A stretch of DNA of 64,000 nt. Source: Anoxybacillus thermarum. GTDB lineage: Bacteria > Bacillota > Bacilli > Bacillales > Anoxybacillaceae. A program made the position numbers and the translations under genes. The notes beneath the pieces were generated by a model, which saw only the letters and a program-made list of their open reading frames with translations, was not told where the DNA came from and ran no database searches. The stretch lies in contig NZ_JXTH01000002.1 of the NCBI RefSeq assembly GCF_000836725.1, positions 1 through 64,000 on the forward strand, in the 5' to 3' direction. Positions 1 to 7,970 of the stretch are shown here, piece after piece; positions within the stretch are counted from its first letter, which is position 1; each line of letters begins with the position of its first letter.

Positions 1-298
1 AGTCCAAGCGGGTTGAACAGGCCAAACGGAAGGCAGGACGGTTGTGGGCAGATGTGGTGCGTCAGAATCTACCGTGTCTGCAGCGGTCATCCGGGACGCC
101 GATCCATCAAGCGTTGTCGGCGCTTCGGGATTTTGGTTGGGTGTAAAAAAATGGAATACAATATCATCACTTCAAGATGAGGGATGAGAGTCCAAAAGCG
201 CTTACGATATCAATTCCTGAAAATGGTTCGCTAACTAGTGATTGACAACACCCGTAGTGAACCGAAAAAATGTTCTCCACAAAGTCTTGACTGACTCC
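1..298 (+). mobile_element. Right end of a probable insertion sequence
   Basis: The stretch holds the last codons of a probable transposase, about 150 bases without a plausible gene, and then a point near 298-301 where the minus-strand cbiC reading frame stops resembling its family. The coding part is visibly more GC-rich than the cobalamin genes beside it. My inference is that an insertion sequence entered cbiC and that its end lies near 298. Only one end is in the window, so terminal inverted repeats and a target duplication cannot be checked. Confidence 0.4.
3..146 (+). CDS. C-terminal end of a probable transposase (partial)
   Basis: An open frame runs in from the window edge and ends at TAA 144-146. 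The 47 visible residues are rich in Arg, Lys and Gln early on and end in RDFGWV. The protein's main part lies outside the window, so the family cannot be named. The calling evidence is the higher GC content than the neighbouring genes, the basic composition and the position against a gene that is broken abruptly. It could instead be the end of an unrelated gene. Confidence 0.4.
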   Translation, partial: SKRVEQAKRKAGRLWADVVRQNLPCLQRSSGTPIHQALSALRDFGWV

Positions 299-532
299 GA
301 CTTTTCTTCCTGCGCGAATCGCAGAAACACCTGCTTCAATCGCACGTGGATGAAACAATAAACTTTTCCCTAATTCAAAATCGGCGCTCGCATGAATGAC
401 GCGCTGAACAACCGCATATTGTTCGTTTGTAAACGAGTGTTCTCCTATTTCATCATCAATGATTTGAAAACTTTTTTGTTCAATTTGTTCTGGTTGCACA
501 GTTATCGGACGAAACGTTGTTCGAAAGTCCAT
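167..532 (-). pseudogene. cbiC: Truncated precorrin-8X / cobalt-precorrin-8 methylmutase
   Basis: CbiC (CobH) moves the C-11 methyl group to C-12, turning (cobalt-)precorrin-8 into hydrogenobyrinate or cobyrinate. Residues 1-78 match the family start well: MDFRTTFRP, the VQPEQIEQKSF stretch, RVIHASADFELG with the family's conserved His, and AIRAGRKV. From about residue 79 (near base 298) the sequence is unrelated and stops at residue 121, whereas the family is about 210 residues long. The substrate-binding C-terminal half is missing, so the product should be inactive. The start is supported by AAGGAG upstream, and the gene follows cbiJ directly as the last visible member of the cobalamin operon. 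The break faces a probable transposase end. Confidence 0.8.
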
Positions 533-1309
533 TTATTTTTCTCCTTTCTTCTTTATTTCTTCTAACGCACAAATGACGTCAGAAAATTCATGATAAACGA
601 CTGGATAAGAAAGTTTCGGACGTCGGATGACGACCGTTTCGATTCCAAGTTGTTTCGCTGCTGCAATTTTTTCATCGACAAATCCCACTCGTCCGCTTTC
701 TTTCGTCACAAGAAGCGTCACACCGAAATGTTGCATCAAAGCGATATCCAATTGTTTCGTAAATGGACCTTGCATCGCGATAATGTTTTCTTGTGGAAAG
801 CGCAATTGTTCACACAATTCCATATTGTCTTTTCGCGGCAACATTCGGGCAATTAAACGAACATCAGGAAGCGGGAGCAACGTATGCGCAAAAATTGGCA
901 ATGTTTTACTTCCCGTCGTCAACATCACCACCCCTTTTTTATTTGCTGCATACTGTGCTGCTGCTTCATAACTATCAACAAATGTGACGCGATCGTACGT
1001 AATGACGCTTTCTTTTCGTTCATAACGAATGTACGGGACATTGGCTTCTTTTGCTACTTTCATTGCTTGACGCGACGCTTCTTCCGCAAACGGATGGCTC
1101 GCATCAACGATCGCCTTGACTTGATATTTGTTGACGAGCGTAATCATTTCCGACGCTGTTAATCGTCCGATATGTGAATGAATTCCGACATGAGCCATTT
1201 GCTCCGCCGCATGTTCGGTAACGACGGTGGCAAATATGTCATACCCAGCATCACGAACAGCCAACGCTAACTGCCTCGCATCGCTTGTGCCTGATAACAT
1301 CATAATCAT
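533..1309 (-). CDS. cbiJ: Precorrin-6A / cobalt-precorrin-6A reductase
   Basis: This is the CobK/CbiJ-type reductase that uses NADPH to reduce the corrin macrocycle of (cobalt-)precorrin-6A in cobalamin synthesis. The 258-residue protein begins MIMMLSGTSDARQLA, the nucleotide-binding start of the family, and has VDASHPFAEEAS near residue 65 and LTTGSKTLP mid-protein, both typical of CobK. The frame is open further upstream, but that extension is only the out-of-frame reading of the cbiX histidine codons. I therefore place the start at ATG 1309, which has AGGTGA overlapping the cbiX stop codon. This arrangement suggests translational coupling with cbiX. It is followed immediately by the broken cbiC. 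Confidence 0.88.
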   Translation of the reverse strand: MIMMLSGTSDARQLALAVRDAGYDIFATVVTEHAAEQMAHVGIHSHIGRLTASEMITLVNKYQVKAIVDASHPFAEEASRQAMKVAKEANVPYIRYERKESVITYDRVTFVDSYEAAAQYAANKKGVVMLTTGSKTLPIFAHTLLPLPDVRLIARMLPRKDNMELCEQLRFPQENIIAMQGPFTKQLDIALMQHFGVTLLVTKESGRVGFVDEKIAAAKQLGIETVVIRRPKLSYPVVYHEFSDVICALEEIKKKGEK

Positions 1310-1319
1310 GTCTTTCACC

Positions 1320-2147
1320 TCAATGATCGTGATGATGATGGTGATGATGGTGATGCTCAGCAACATGAAGCCGATATTGGCAAGTATCACAATTCATTTG
1401 CACTGAGTCGCTAAGTGCTTCGTGTAACCGATCAAGTACAATCGTCTGGAGTGAAGGATGGAATCCAAAATAATGCGTAAGCACAAACGAAATGTGCGGA
1501 TATATGCTCTGAAACTCGAAAACTCGCTTTTCTAACCGTTTAATGAGCACACCTGTAAATAAAAAGTAAGGTAAAACGACAATTTTTTTCGCTCCGAGCT
1601 TGACACATTTTACGACTGCCTCATCTAATGACGGATTTGTTACGCCCATAAACGCTGGTTCAACAATGACCTGTTTATTTCGCTCCCAAAACAAACGAGC
1701 AATTTTATATAGATCACTATTGGCGTCTGGATCACTCCCTCCGCGCCCAAGCAAAATGACCGCTGTATGCTCATCTAAAACAATCTCTGCTTCTTCTAAA
1801 CGATCTTGTAAAATTGTAAACGTTGCATCGTGGATGCCAAGCGGCCGTCCGTACGTAAATGAGACGTACGGATAACGTTCTTTTGCCTCATCAATCGCTG
1901 CTGGAATGTGCAACTTCGAATGTCCAGCTGGAAGCAAAATAATCGGGATGACAATTACCTCCGTTGCTCCTCGTTCTACACAATGGACAATGCCATCTAT
2001 TACGGACGGAACGCCAAATTCTAAAAAACATGTATGCACATAAAACGTCGCATCGATTTGCGGAAGAATTGTTTGGACAAACTGGCGTACTTGCTCGTTT
2101 CCTTCTTCATCACGGCTCCCATGCCCAACAAACAAAATTGCTTTCAC
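1320..2147 (-). CDS. cbiX: Sirohydrochlorin cobaltochelatase with polyhistidine tail
   Basis: CbiX inserts cobalt into sirohydrochlorin, committing it to the anaerobic cobalamin branch. The 275-residue form has two tandem CbiX domains. The first starts with ILFVGHGSRDEEG, which holds the metal-binding His; the second holds LLGRGGSDPDANSD. The last residues are a natural run of nine His followed by Asp-His. His-rich ends are known in some CbiX proteins and are thought to hold or deliver cobalt. I choose the GTG at 2147 because GGGGAG lies 8 bases upstream; an ATG at 2165 has no ribosome site and overlaps the previous gene. The neighbours are cbiH60 upstream and cbiJ downstream. Confidence 0.92.
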   Translation of the reverse strand: MKAILFVGHGSRDEEGNEQVRQFVQTILPQIDATFYVHTCFLEFGVPSVIDGIVHCVERGATEVIVIPIILLPAGHSKLHIPAAIDEAKERYPYVSFTYGRPLGIHDATFTILQDRLEEAEIVLDEHTAVILLGRGGSDPDANSDLYKIARLFWERNKQVIVEPAFMGVTNPSLDEAVVKCVKLGAKKIVVLPYFLFTGVLIKRLEKRVFEFQSIYPHISFVLTHYFGFHPSLQTIVLDRLHEALSDSVQMNCDTCQYRLHVAEHHHHHHHHHDH

Positions 2148-2152
2148 ATGTA

Positions 2153-3661
2153 TCACTCCCCACATGCCGCTGGCTCGACGTTCTTCGTCTGTCCGTAAAC
2201 GAAGCCACCGACTTCTTTTTTTCGTTCAAAAAACTTATGAAATCGTTCGTTTGCATATCCTTCTTCTTTATATTGCGCAATGATCCGAGCAATCGTTTTA
2301 ACAAGGTCATCGGGATGAATGCCTTCAGCAACAAGCTGTCCAGGATGAGCGTTTCTCCCTACCGTTTTTCCACCTAAAAATAAATCAAATGCCCCTTTGC
2401 GATAAACAATCCCAATATCTTCATGAACGGCTCCATAACATGCCATGCCGCACCCGTTAAATCCTACACGCAATTCCTTTGGCAACTTCATGCCTCCAAA
2501 CTGCTTATATAGTTGCTCTGCATAAGGAATCGCATCTTTTTTCTCCCCATCACAAAAGTCACAAGCTTTCATAACAAACACATCTCCAACAGGCGCGACA
2601 GTCAATCCAACTTGTACGAGCGCGCGCACAACTTCATCTGCCCGATTCGTTTCCATCGTCACTTTAAAGTAATGATCAGGCGTATACGTGATCGTTCCTT
2701 GCTCGCCAACGATGCGAGCAAGTTGCACCATTTGCTCAGGCTCCCACGTTTTCTTTGCAATTCCCGAACTGACTGCTACTTCCAATCGTTCTACATTTAC
2801 TTTTGCATACGCCTCTTCCGCTAGTGAGCGCACATGCGTCAACGCCCACGGCTCTGCTTCTGGACGCAATCGCTCGTGCGGTTTTAACGGCTGGACGGCA
2901 CTAGATAAGTTATATTTCCGTTCATAGCCACGCGGTGTAATCATAAGACCGTCATGAACGAACGTAGAGGAGTTTCCAATAATGACTGTCGTTAACATGC
3001 CGATGTCGTGCTCTAACATGTCGCCTATATTCGTTAACACGACATGTTGCCGCTCACGATACGCGCTTTTTACAAGCCCAACTGGTGTATGTGGCGAACG
3101 ATACGTCAATAAAATGCGCTGCGCTTCGACAATTTGTTGTGTGCGGCGGCCGCTTTTCGGATTGTATAGCGCAATGACAAAATCTGCCGCAGCTGCCGCT
3201 TCAATTCTTTTTGCGATCACATGCCACGGTGTTAAATGGTCGCTTAAACTAATCGTGCATGCATCATGCATAATCGGCGCCCCTAACAAAGCGGCACAAG
3301 AATGAATGGCTGAAATGCCTGGAATGACTTCCACTTTAATCCCTGTTTCCTTATGCCACCCTTTTTCAATTAACACCTCGTAAACAAGCCCAGCCATACC
3401 GTACAGTCCGGCATCTCCGCTCGAGATGACAGCGACGTTTTTTCCGCGTTCTACCTGCTTTACAGCTTCTTGTGCTCGACTCACTTCTTCCGTCATACCT
3501 GTGCTAATCACTTCTTTTCCACGAATGATGTCTTTAATTAAATCGACATACGTTTTATAACCAACGATAACATCGCTTTCTTCAATCGCTTCACGCGCCC
3601 GTTTCGTCATATGGTCAACACTTCCTGGGCCAAAACCGACAACAAACAATTTTCCCACCAT
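2153..3661 (-). CDS. cbiH60: Cobalt-factor III C17-methyltransferase, ring contraction (CbiH60 fusion)
   Basis: The N-terminal half (about residues 1-240) is a SAM-dependent tetrapyrrole methylase, with LFVVGFGPGSVDHMT at the start and a GDAGLYGMAG loop. The C-terminal half resembles a nitrite/sulfite-reductase ferredoxin-like domain and has KACDFCDG and GFNGCGMACYG, with cysteines placed to bind a 4Fe-4S cluster. This two-part layout is that of CbiH60 of Bacillus megaterium, which methylates C-17 and contracts the ring. A plain CbiH is about 240 residues; this protein is 502. The start ATG 3661 has GGGGTGA upstream. It lies 4 bases after cbiO and 5 bases before the cbiX start. Confidence 0.9.
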   Translation of the reverse strand: MVGKLFVVGFGPGSVDHMTKRAREAIEESDVIVGYKTYVDLIKDIIRGKEVISTGMTEEVSRAQEAVKQVERGKNVAVISSGDAGLYGMAGLVYEVLIEKGWHKETGIKVEVIPGISAIHSCAALLGAPIMHDACTISLSDHLTPWHVIAKRIEAAAAADFVIALYNPKSGRRTQQIVEAQRILLTYRSPHTPVGLVKSAYRERQHVVLTNIGDMLEHDIGMLTTVIIGNSSTFVHDGLMITPRGYERKYNLSSAVQPLKPHERLRPEAEPWALTHVRSLAEEAYAKVNVERLEVAVSSGIAKKTWEPEQMVQLARIVGEQGTITYTPDHYFKVTMETNRADEVVRALVQVGLTVAPVGDVFVMKACDFCDGEKKDAIPYAEQLYKQFGGMKLPKELRVGFNGCGMACYGAVHEDIGIVYRKGAFDLFLGGKTVGRNAHPGQLVAEGIHPDDLVKTIARIIAQYKEEGYANERFHKFFERKKEVGGFVYGQTKNVEPAACGE

Positions 3662-3665
3662 GTTT

Positions 3666-4430
3666 TCACCCCTTTTTCCATCGTTCGATCCATTCAAACA
3701 GTTGTTGTTCTGTACACGGCTTGTTTTCCTTCATCCATATACGTAAAAGAAGAGGAAGCGGCAAACGAAGCTGGTGAAAAATATCCGCTTGTGAAAATAT
3801 AAACGCAGGTGTACCGTGCAAAACGATGCGTCCATCATGCATGACAAACACTTCGTCTGCCCATTGCCATACGAAATCAAAATCATGAGTGATGACAACG
3901 AGCGTCGTACCTGCTTCGTGCCACTCATTTAGTTTCATGATGAGGCGCTCGCTCTGTGCAGCATCTAAATAAGCAGCTGGCTCATCAACAATAAGCAACT
4001 CCGGTTGAGAGGCCATCGCAACAGCGAGCGACAACCACTTTTTTTGTCCGAGACTGAGATGGTGAATGGGCACGTCTCGCCATTCAGCAAGAGAAAATGC
4101 TTTTATCGCTTGTTCGATCCGTTCGCTATTCCCTTGCAAACTAAGCGCAAGCTCTTCCTCAATCGTTGGTGCTAAAAATTGATGTTCTGGATTTTGAAAA
4201 ACGACTCCGACATGTTGACGTAAATGTTCCTTTACACGTTTTCCTTCCCAATACACCTCCCCTTTTGTTGGGCGATAAATGCCGTTTGTATGAAGCAACC
4301 ATGTTGTTTTTCCACAACCGTTTTTTCCGATCAATGCATATTTTTTTCCACGTTCGATCGTAAGCGATACTCCTTTTAAGACGTGCGCACCGTTTCGATA
4401 CGTATAGTGAACATCATGAAACTGCAGCAT
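3666..4430 (-). CDS. cbiO: Cobalt ECF transporter ATPase
   Basis: This is the energising ATP-binding subunit of the group I energy-coupling-factor importer CbiMNQO. The 254-residue protein has Walker A GKNGCGKTT, a Q-loop FQNPEHQF, an ABC signature HLSLGQKKW (the usual SGGQ is replaced by SLGQ, as is common in ECF ATPases), Walker B LLIVDEPAAYLD and the switch His in VITHDFDF. The start is ATG 4430, which has GGAGGGG just upstream; the frame is open far upstream but only as an overlap with cbiQ. It overlaps cbiQ by 17 bases. Only one ATPase gene is present, so it presumably forms a homodimer. Confidence 0.93.
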   Translation of the reverse strand: MLQFHDVHYTYRNGAHVLKGVSLTIERGKKYALIGKNGCGKTTWLLHTNGIYRPTKGEVYWEGKRVKEHLRQHVGVVFQNPEHQFLAPTIEEELALSLQGNSERIEQAIKAFSLAEWRDVPIHHLSLGQKKWLSLAVAMASQPELLIVDEPAAYLDAAQSERLIMKLNEWHEAGTTLVVITHDFDFVWQWADEVFVMHDGRIVLHGTPAFIFSQADIFHQLRLPLPLLLRIWMKENKPCTEQQLFEWIERWKKG

Positions 4431-5124
4431 ATAACCCCTCCACGATGAGTAAAACAACGATGCCAAGCGATGCTTCAATGACATACCTTTTTGGCAATTG
4501 CTCGTCCGTGCACCGCGGAACTGTAAAAGAGACGTGGCGCGCTCGTTGCGCAATGACCATCGCCTCATATTGATGCAATGTGTGGCGTAACAATTGTGCA
4601 ACAGCAAGTGAAGCGATCTGCCAATTTCGTTCCCCTTGTCTCACGCGCACCGTAACAAACAGCTCCCTTGCTGCCTTTTCCAACATGAAAATGAAACGAT
4701 ACGTTAACAATAGAAGCTCTATTAGTACACGCGGGATGCGCAATGTTTGTAGTGCGCATGCCAAGCGAAAAAATGGCGTTGTTGCGGCAAGAAAAAAGAG
4801 AACGAGCGAGCATGTAAACGCTCGTAAACAAATCGTACCTACATAGGAAACGTCCACAACATCACCATCAAATGAAAGAAGAAGCGGTGCGCTACTCCAA
4901 AGAATGACGAGCGAAAAAAGTAAACAAACACGTAAGCAAGCACGCCACGGTAAGCGCGCATAAACAATGAGCCAAGTGAGCATCCATCCGATCGTAAGCA
5001 GCCGACCGACATTCGTTCCAATCATCGCCCATATAAGCAAAATAAATGAAAATGTCAGTTTAAATGTCGCCCGAAGTTTCGCAAGCCGATTGCGATACGC
5101 CCATTCATCAAGCCAGCTAACCAT
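4414..5124 (-). CDS. cbiQ: Cobalt ECF transporter transmembrane coupling subunit
   Basis: CbiQ is the integral membrane T-component that links CbiO to the substrate-binding CbiM. The 236 residues begin [18 protein letters not shown] and contain four or five hydrophobic segments. The cytoplasmic region has VRVRQGERNW and VIAQRARH, corresponding to the Ala-Arg-Gly-type coupling motifs that touch the ATPase. The ATG at 5124 has GAGGG upstream. It overlaps cbiN by 8 bases and cbiO by 17, so the four transporter genes should be translated together at roughly fixed ratios. Confidence 0.92.
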   Translation of the reverse strand: MVSWLDEWAYRNRLAKLRATFKLTFSFILLIWAMIGTNVGRLLTIGWMLTWLIVYARLPWRACLRVCLLFSLVILWSSAPLLLSFDGDVVDVSYVGTICLRAFTCSLVLFFLAATTPFFRLACALQTLRIPRVLIELLLLTYRFIFMLEKAARELFVTVRVRQGERNWQIASLAVAQLLRHTLHQYEAMVIAQRARHVSFTVPRCTDEQLPKRYVIEASLGIVVLLIVEGLYAAVS

Positions 5125-5386
5125 TTCGTTTTCGCCCTCTATACAAGCCGATAATGTAGCCAATCACTCCCGCTCCAATTGCCGCCTGCAATGAAAATAG
5201 CAACGTTTCTACTTCCCCGCCGGGCGGTTCAAAAAAAACATCGAACCACGGTTCATAATTGGGCGCAAGTTGTTGAATCATCTCCTCCGCAAGCGCATCC
5301 GCCCCAGCAAACTCCGTATGTTTTACAACGACGAGCGGCAAAACGATCAAAAATGCGGCAAGGAAAAGCAATAGTCGATTGTTCAT
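5117..5386 (-). CDS. cbiN: Cobalt ECF transporter auxiliary subunit CbiN
   Basis: CbiN is a small two-helix membrane protein that assists cobalt loading of CbiM. The 89-residue protein has an N-terminal membrane helix ([16 protein letters not shown]), an external loop with [21 protein letters not shown] (a family hallmark), and a second helix ([13 protein letters not shown]) followed by a basic tail. It overlaps cbiM by four bases (ATGA) and cbiQ by eight. Confidence 0.93.
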   Translation of the reverse strand: MNNRLLLFLAAFLIVLPLVVVKHTEFAGADALAEEMIQQLAPNYEPWFDVFFEPPGGEVETLLFSLQAAIGAGVIGYIIGLYRGRKRNG

Positions 5387-6135
5387 TTAGCAGACGCCCC
5401 TTTCTGTTGCAATATATTTAATTCTTGTTTCGTGTACGTATGTAAAAAATTCCATACAACAACAGTCAAAAGCCCTTCGGTGATTGCAAGCGGTATTTGA
5501 GTGACAGCAAAAATGGAAGCAAACTTTAAGAACGCCCCCCATACCCCGCCTGTTGGGTCTGGAAATGCTAGCGCAAGTTGTATCGATGTCATCACATACG
5601 TAGCTAAATTGGCAAACATCGCCGCCACAAAAACAGAAAGGCGCATCGAAATGCGAAGCTTTTGGCATGCAACAAACGACACGTACGCTACAAACGGACC
5701 GATAACCGCCATCGAAAACGCATTTGCACCGAGCGTTGTCAATCCACCATGCGCAAGCAATAATGCTTGAAACATTAACACAGCCGTACCGATGACCGTC
5801 ATGACGAACGGCCCAAATAACAGCGCACCGAGGCCTGTCCCTGTCGGATGCGAGCTGCTTCCTGTGACAGATGGAATTTTTAAAGCGGAAAGAACGAATG
5901 TAAATGCAGTCGCTAGCGCAAGCAACATTTTCATTTCCGGCTGTTGTTTTACGATGCGCGTCATCGTCCGTAAACCGACGAAGAAAAATGGCAAAAATAA
6001 CAACCACCAAACGAGCGCCCAATGCCAAGGTAAAAATCCTTCCATAATGTGCATCGCATATACTGAAGGTGAAAGCGCAAATAAAACGTAGACAGTCAAG
6101 CATGTACAAACGATCCACCATGCGTTTCGCTTCAT
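5383..6135 (-). CDS. cbiM: Cobalt ECF transporter substrate-binding subunit
   Basis: CbiM is the integral membrane S-component that binds Co2+. The 250-residue precursor has a signal-like segment ending in VYA, followed by MHIMEGFLP. In this family the freed N-terminal Met-His, with a downstream His, coordinates the cobalt ion. Later segments [17 protein letters not shown] and [19 protein letters not shown] are highly conserved in CbiM. It overlaps cbiW by four bases and cbiN by four. The upstream B12 riboswitch places cobalt uptake under cobalamin feedback. Confidence 0.95.
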   Translation of the reverse strand: MKRNAWWIVCTCLTVYVLFALSPSVYAMHIMEGFLPWHWALVWWLLFLPFFFVGLRTMTRIVKQQPEMKMLLALATAFTFVLSALKIPSVTGSSSHPTGTGLGALLFGPFVMTVIGTAVLMFQALLLAHGGLTTLGANAFSMAVIGPFVAYVSFVACQKLRISMRLSVFVAAMFANLATYVMTSIQLALAFPDPTGGVWGAFLKFASIFAVTQIPLAITEGLLTVVVWNFLHTYTKQELNILQQKGASAK

Positions 6136-6497
6136 TTTTCTTTCCCCCTTGTCGCAACGCTATGTTCGGGCATAACAAATTCTGTATGTTCATACGTATA
6201 CGTGACGTAATCGCGCAATATGTTCCCGTCACGTACATGATTGCGTACAATGTCCCTCCCTATTTGTTCATCAATCGTACGATACCAAACACCTTCTGGA
6301 TAAACGATGACGACACATGCATCTTCGCAGCGACCGTTGCATCGTGTACGCGTCGTATGAACGCGCCCATTCAGCTGTAGCCGATCAATTTCATCACGAA
6401 TCGCTTGCGTCACCTCTTCCCCTCCTTTTCTCATGCAGCTTCCTCCGTTGCAAATAAGTACGTGATGTGTCGTTCCTTGTAAATTCCATGTTGCCAT
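6132..6497 (-). CDS. cbiW: Thioredoxin-fold 2Fe-2S ferredoxin-like protein CbiW
   Basis: The 121-residue protein is a (2Fe-2S) ferredoxin of thioredoxin fold, with [12 protein letters not shown] near residue 15 and [19 protein letters not shown] mid-protein; these four cysteine positions fit a 2Fe-2S cluster. In bacilli such a gene (cbiW) often opens cobalamin operons. Its exact reaction is not settled; a redox role in corrin synthesis is the usual suggestion. AAAGGGG sits 8 bases before ATG 6497. It is the first gene after the cobalamin riboswitch and overlaps cbiM by four bases. Confidence 0.85.
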   Translation of the reverse strand: MATWNLQGTTHHVLICNGGSCMRKGGEEVTQAIRDEIDRLQLNGRVHTTRTRCNGRCEDACVVIVYPEGVWYRTIDEQIGRDIVRNHVRDGNILRDYVTYTYEHTEFVMPEHSVATRGKEK

Positions 6498-6520
6498 ATA
6501 TGTCGCCCCTTTTTTTCAAA

Positions 6521-6548
6521 ATAAAAAAGCACCTCTAGGTAGAGGTGC
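6521..6548 (-). terminator. Riboswitch-controlled intrinsic terminator
   Basis: On the minus strand an 8-bp GC-containing stem with a 4-base loop (gcacctct / agaggtgc at 6529-6548) is followed by six T residues. It lies between the B12 aptamer and cbiW, the position of an expression platform. Ligand-bound aptamer would be expected to allow terminator formation; the competing antiterminator was not worked out. Confidence 0.8.
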
Positions 6549-6639
6549 AGAAAAAACGAAAGATTCAAAAAATAAGGCATACGCTATCCAAGCATACATC
6601 ATCACTATAACGTCCATCGTCCCCGCACGTCCACCTATA

Positions 6640-6832
6640 TTCCCGTAGGCAGCCGACGTATCGCAAGCAGGCAGGTCTCCTGGCTTAGGTTCATCATTTC
6701 GTTGCGCCTTCCCAAAAATCAGTGGCATATTGCAACGAAACTCCCCATCACAGTGGCGGGTACCGCGACGGCTTTGCACCGTTCTTCCCTTTTAAGCATA
6801 CGGACGTATGCACCGTACTTGCTCATCGTATA
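6640..6832 (-). promoter_or_regulatory. Cobalamin riboswitch
   Basis: Read on the minus strand, the leader has the B12 box AGCCAGGAGACCTGCCTGC (6667-6686), a GGTACCCGCCACTG segment and paired flanking stems, including the GGTGCATACGTCCGTATGC region at the 5' side. These are the standard conserved parts of the adenosylcobalamin aptamer. It precedes a terminator and the cbiW-cbiMNQO-cbiH60 operon, so it should repress cobalt import and corrin synthesis when cobalamin is plentiful. The interval 6498-6919 has no protein gene; it holds only this leader, the terminator and the presumed promoter. Confidence 0.93.
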
Positions 6833-6902
6833 TATTTTTTCAAAGAGCGTGAATGTTAAGAATATGATACACCATTTTTTCCTTTTCGCCTAGCCTTTTT
6901 AT

Positions 6903-6934
6903 AAAAAAAGAGCACCTTCCTATTCGGAAGGCGC
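6903..6934 (-). terminator. Terminator after the maltodextrin operon
   Basis: On the minus strand a stem (GCGCCTTCC / GGAAGGTGC, 5-base loop) is followed by CTC and seven T residues. It overlaps the last codons of the LacI-type regulator gene and should end the malEFG-amylase-glucosidase-regulator transcript. Confidence 0.8.
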
Positions 6935-7954
6935 TTTGTAATAATCGCATGAAAATCGTTTGACGAGCGTATGCGGAATAATGATTCGCTTAATGGGCTC
7001 GTTCGGGTTTTCGATTTGTTGTATTAAATTTCTTGCCGCTTCAAAGCCAAGTTGGAAAATGTTAATGTCTACCGACGTTAACGGCGGCCGGGAAATCTCG
7101 GATAAAAGCACGTTGTTAAAGCTGACGATCGATAAATCGGCTGGCACGCTTAACCCCATTTCCGCAAGCGTATTTAACACGCCAAGCGCCATTAAATCGT
7201 CGGCGACAACGAGCGCAGTTGGCGGCTCAGCAAGCGAAAGCAGCTCTTTCATCGCCTCTTGCCCGCCTTCTTTTAAAAATTCTTCATGCACGATGTAATC
7301 TTTTCGATACGAAAGACTAGCCGATTTCAATGCTTTTTCATATCCGCGCAAACGATCCATCGTCACGATGAGATTGACGTTTCCGCCGACAAAAGCGATG
7401 CGTTCATGGCCGAGCTCGATTAAATATTCTGTCGCCTCGCGTGCCGCACGCACGTTATCATTATCGACGTGCGTAATTTCCTCCGCTTTTTTATGCGGTT
7501 TACCGATGACGACAAACGGCACGTCTTCTTTTTGCAAATACGCCATAATTTTATCGTTCGCCCGCGAATACAGCAAAATGACCCCATCGACACGCTTTCC
7601 CTGTACCATATGCACGACGCCATCGTAAATTTCCGCTTCCGTTTCCCCCGTCGATAACTGTAACGCATATTGACGATCGTGCACCGCTTTACTAATGCCG
7701 CGAATGACTTCTGGGAAAAACGGGTTTTGAAACGCTTTATCCGCTGAACTTGGCATAATTAAGCCGATGACTTGCGTCGACTTATTCGCTAAGCTGCGCG
7801 CGATAAAATTCGGATGATAGCCAAGCTCTTTCATCGCCTCGCGCACTTTTTTCTTCGTTTTCTCGCTAATGCGCGGGCTATCTGCGATGACGCGCGAAAC
7901 AGTCGATGGTGCAACATTCGCTCGCTTCGCTACATCTTTAATCGTTACTGTCAT
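6920..7954 (-). CDS. malR: LacI/GalR-family regulator, MalR-like
   Basis: The 344-residue protein has an N-terminal LacI helix-turn-helix (TIKDVAKRANVAPSTVSRVI), the hinge region (ELGYHPNFIARSLANK) and a periplasmic-binding-protein-like sensor domain with VIGLIMPSS and PPTALVVADDLMALG. It is the last gene of the maltodextrin operon, 16 bases after the GH31 gene, which argues for control of that operon. It resembles MalR of Gram-positive maltose systems more than DegA, the LacI-type gene at this locus in B. subtilis, though I cannot exclude DegA. ATG 7954 has GGGGGA upstream. Palindromes at 15507-15520 and 15690-15705 are candidate operators; binding to them is inference. Confidence 0.82.
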   Translation of the reverse strand: MTVTIKDVAKRANVAPSTVSRVIADSPRISEKTKKKVREAMKELGYHPNFIARSLANKSTQVIGLIMPSSADKAFQNPFFPEVIRGISKAVHDRQYALQLSTGETEAEIYDGVVHMVQGKRVDGVILLYSRANDKIMAYLQKEDVPFVVIGKPHKKAEEITHVDNDNVRAAREATEYLIELGHERIAFVGGNVNLIVTMDRLRGYEKALKSASLSYRKDYIVHEEFLKEGGQEAMKELLSLAEPPTALVVADDLMALGVLNTLAEMGLSVPADLSIVSFNNVLLSEISRPPLTSVDINIFQLGFEAARNLIQQIENPNEPIKRIIIPHTLVKRFSCDYYKAPSE

Positions 7955-7970
7955 AAAAATCCCCCATCTC

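Noticed and set aside
1321-1355. Short tandem repeat that could suggest a repeat array
   Set aside because: It is the run of His codons at the end of cbiX, not a CRISPR or satellite repeat.
5387-6250. Long minus-strand frame of 287 codons over cbiM
   Set aside because: It runs in another frame of the same strand as cbiM, is unusually rich in Cys and Arg, and has no family features. cbiM explains the DNA.
6516-6779. Minus-strand frame of 87 codons between cbiW and malR
   Set aside because: It lies across the B12 aptamer and its terminator, which explain the sequence fully.
6920-7954. Calling the LacI-type gene degA from synteny
   Set aside because: It is cotranscribed with the mal genes and LacI-type palindromes lie at the mal promoters, so MalR-like is the better reading; DegA is not excluded.
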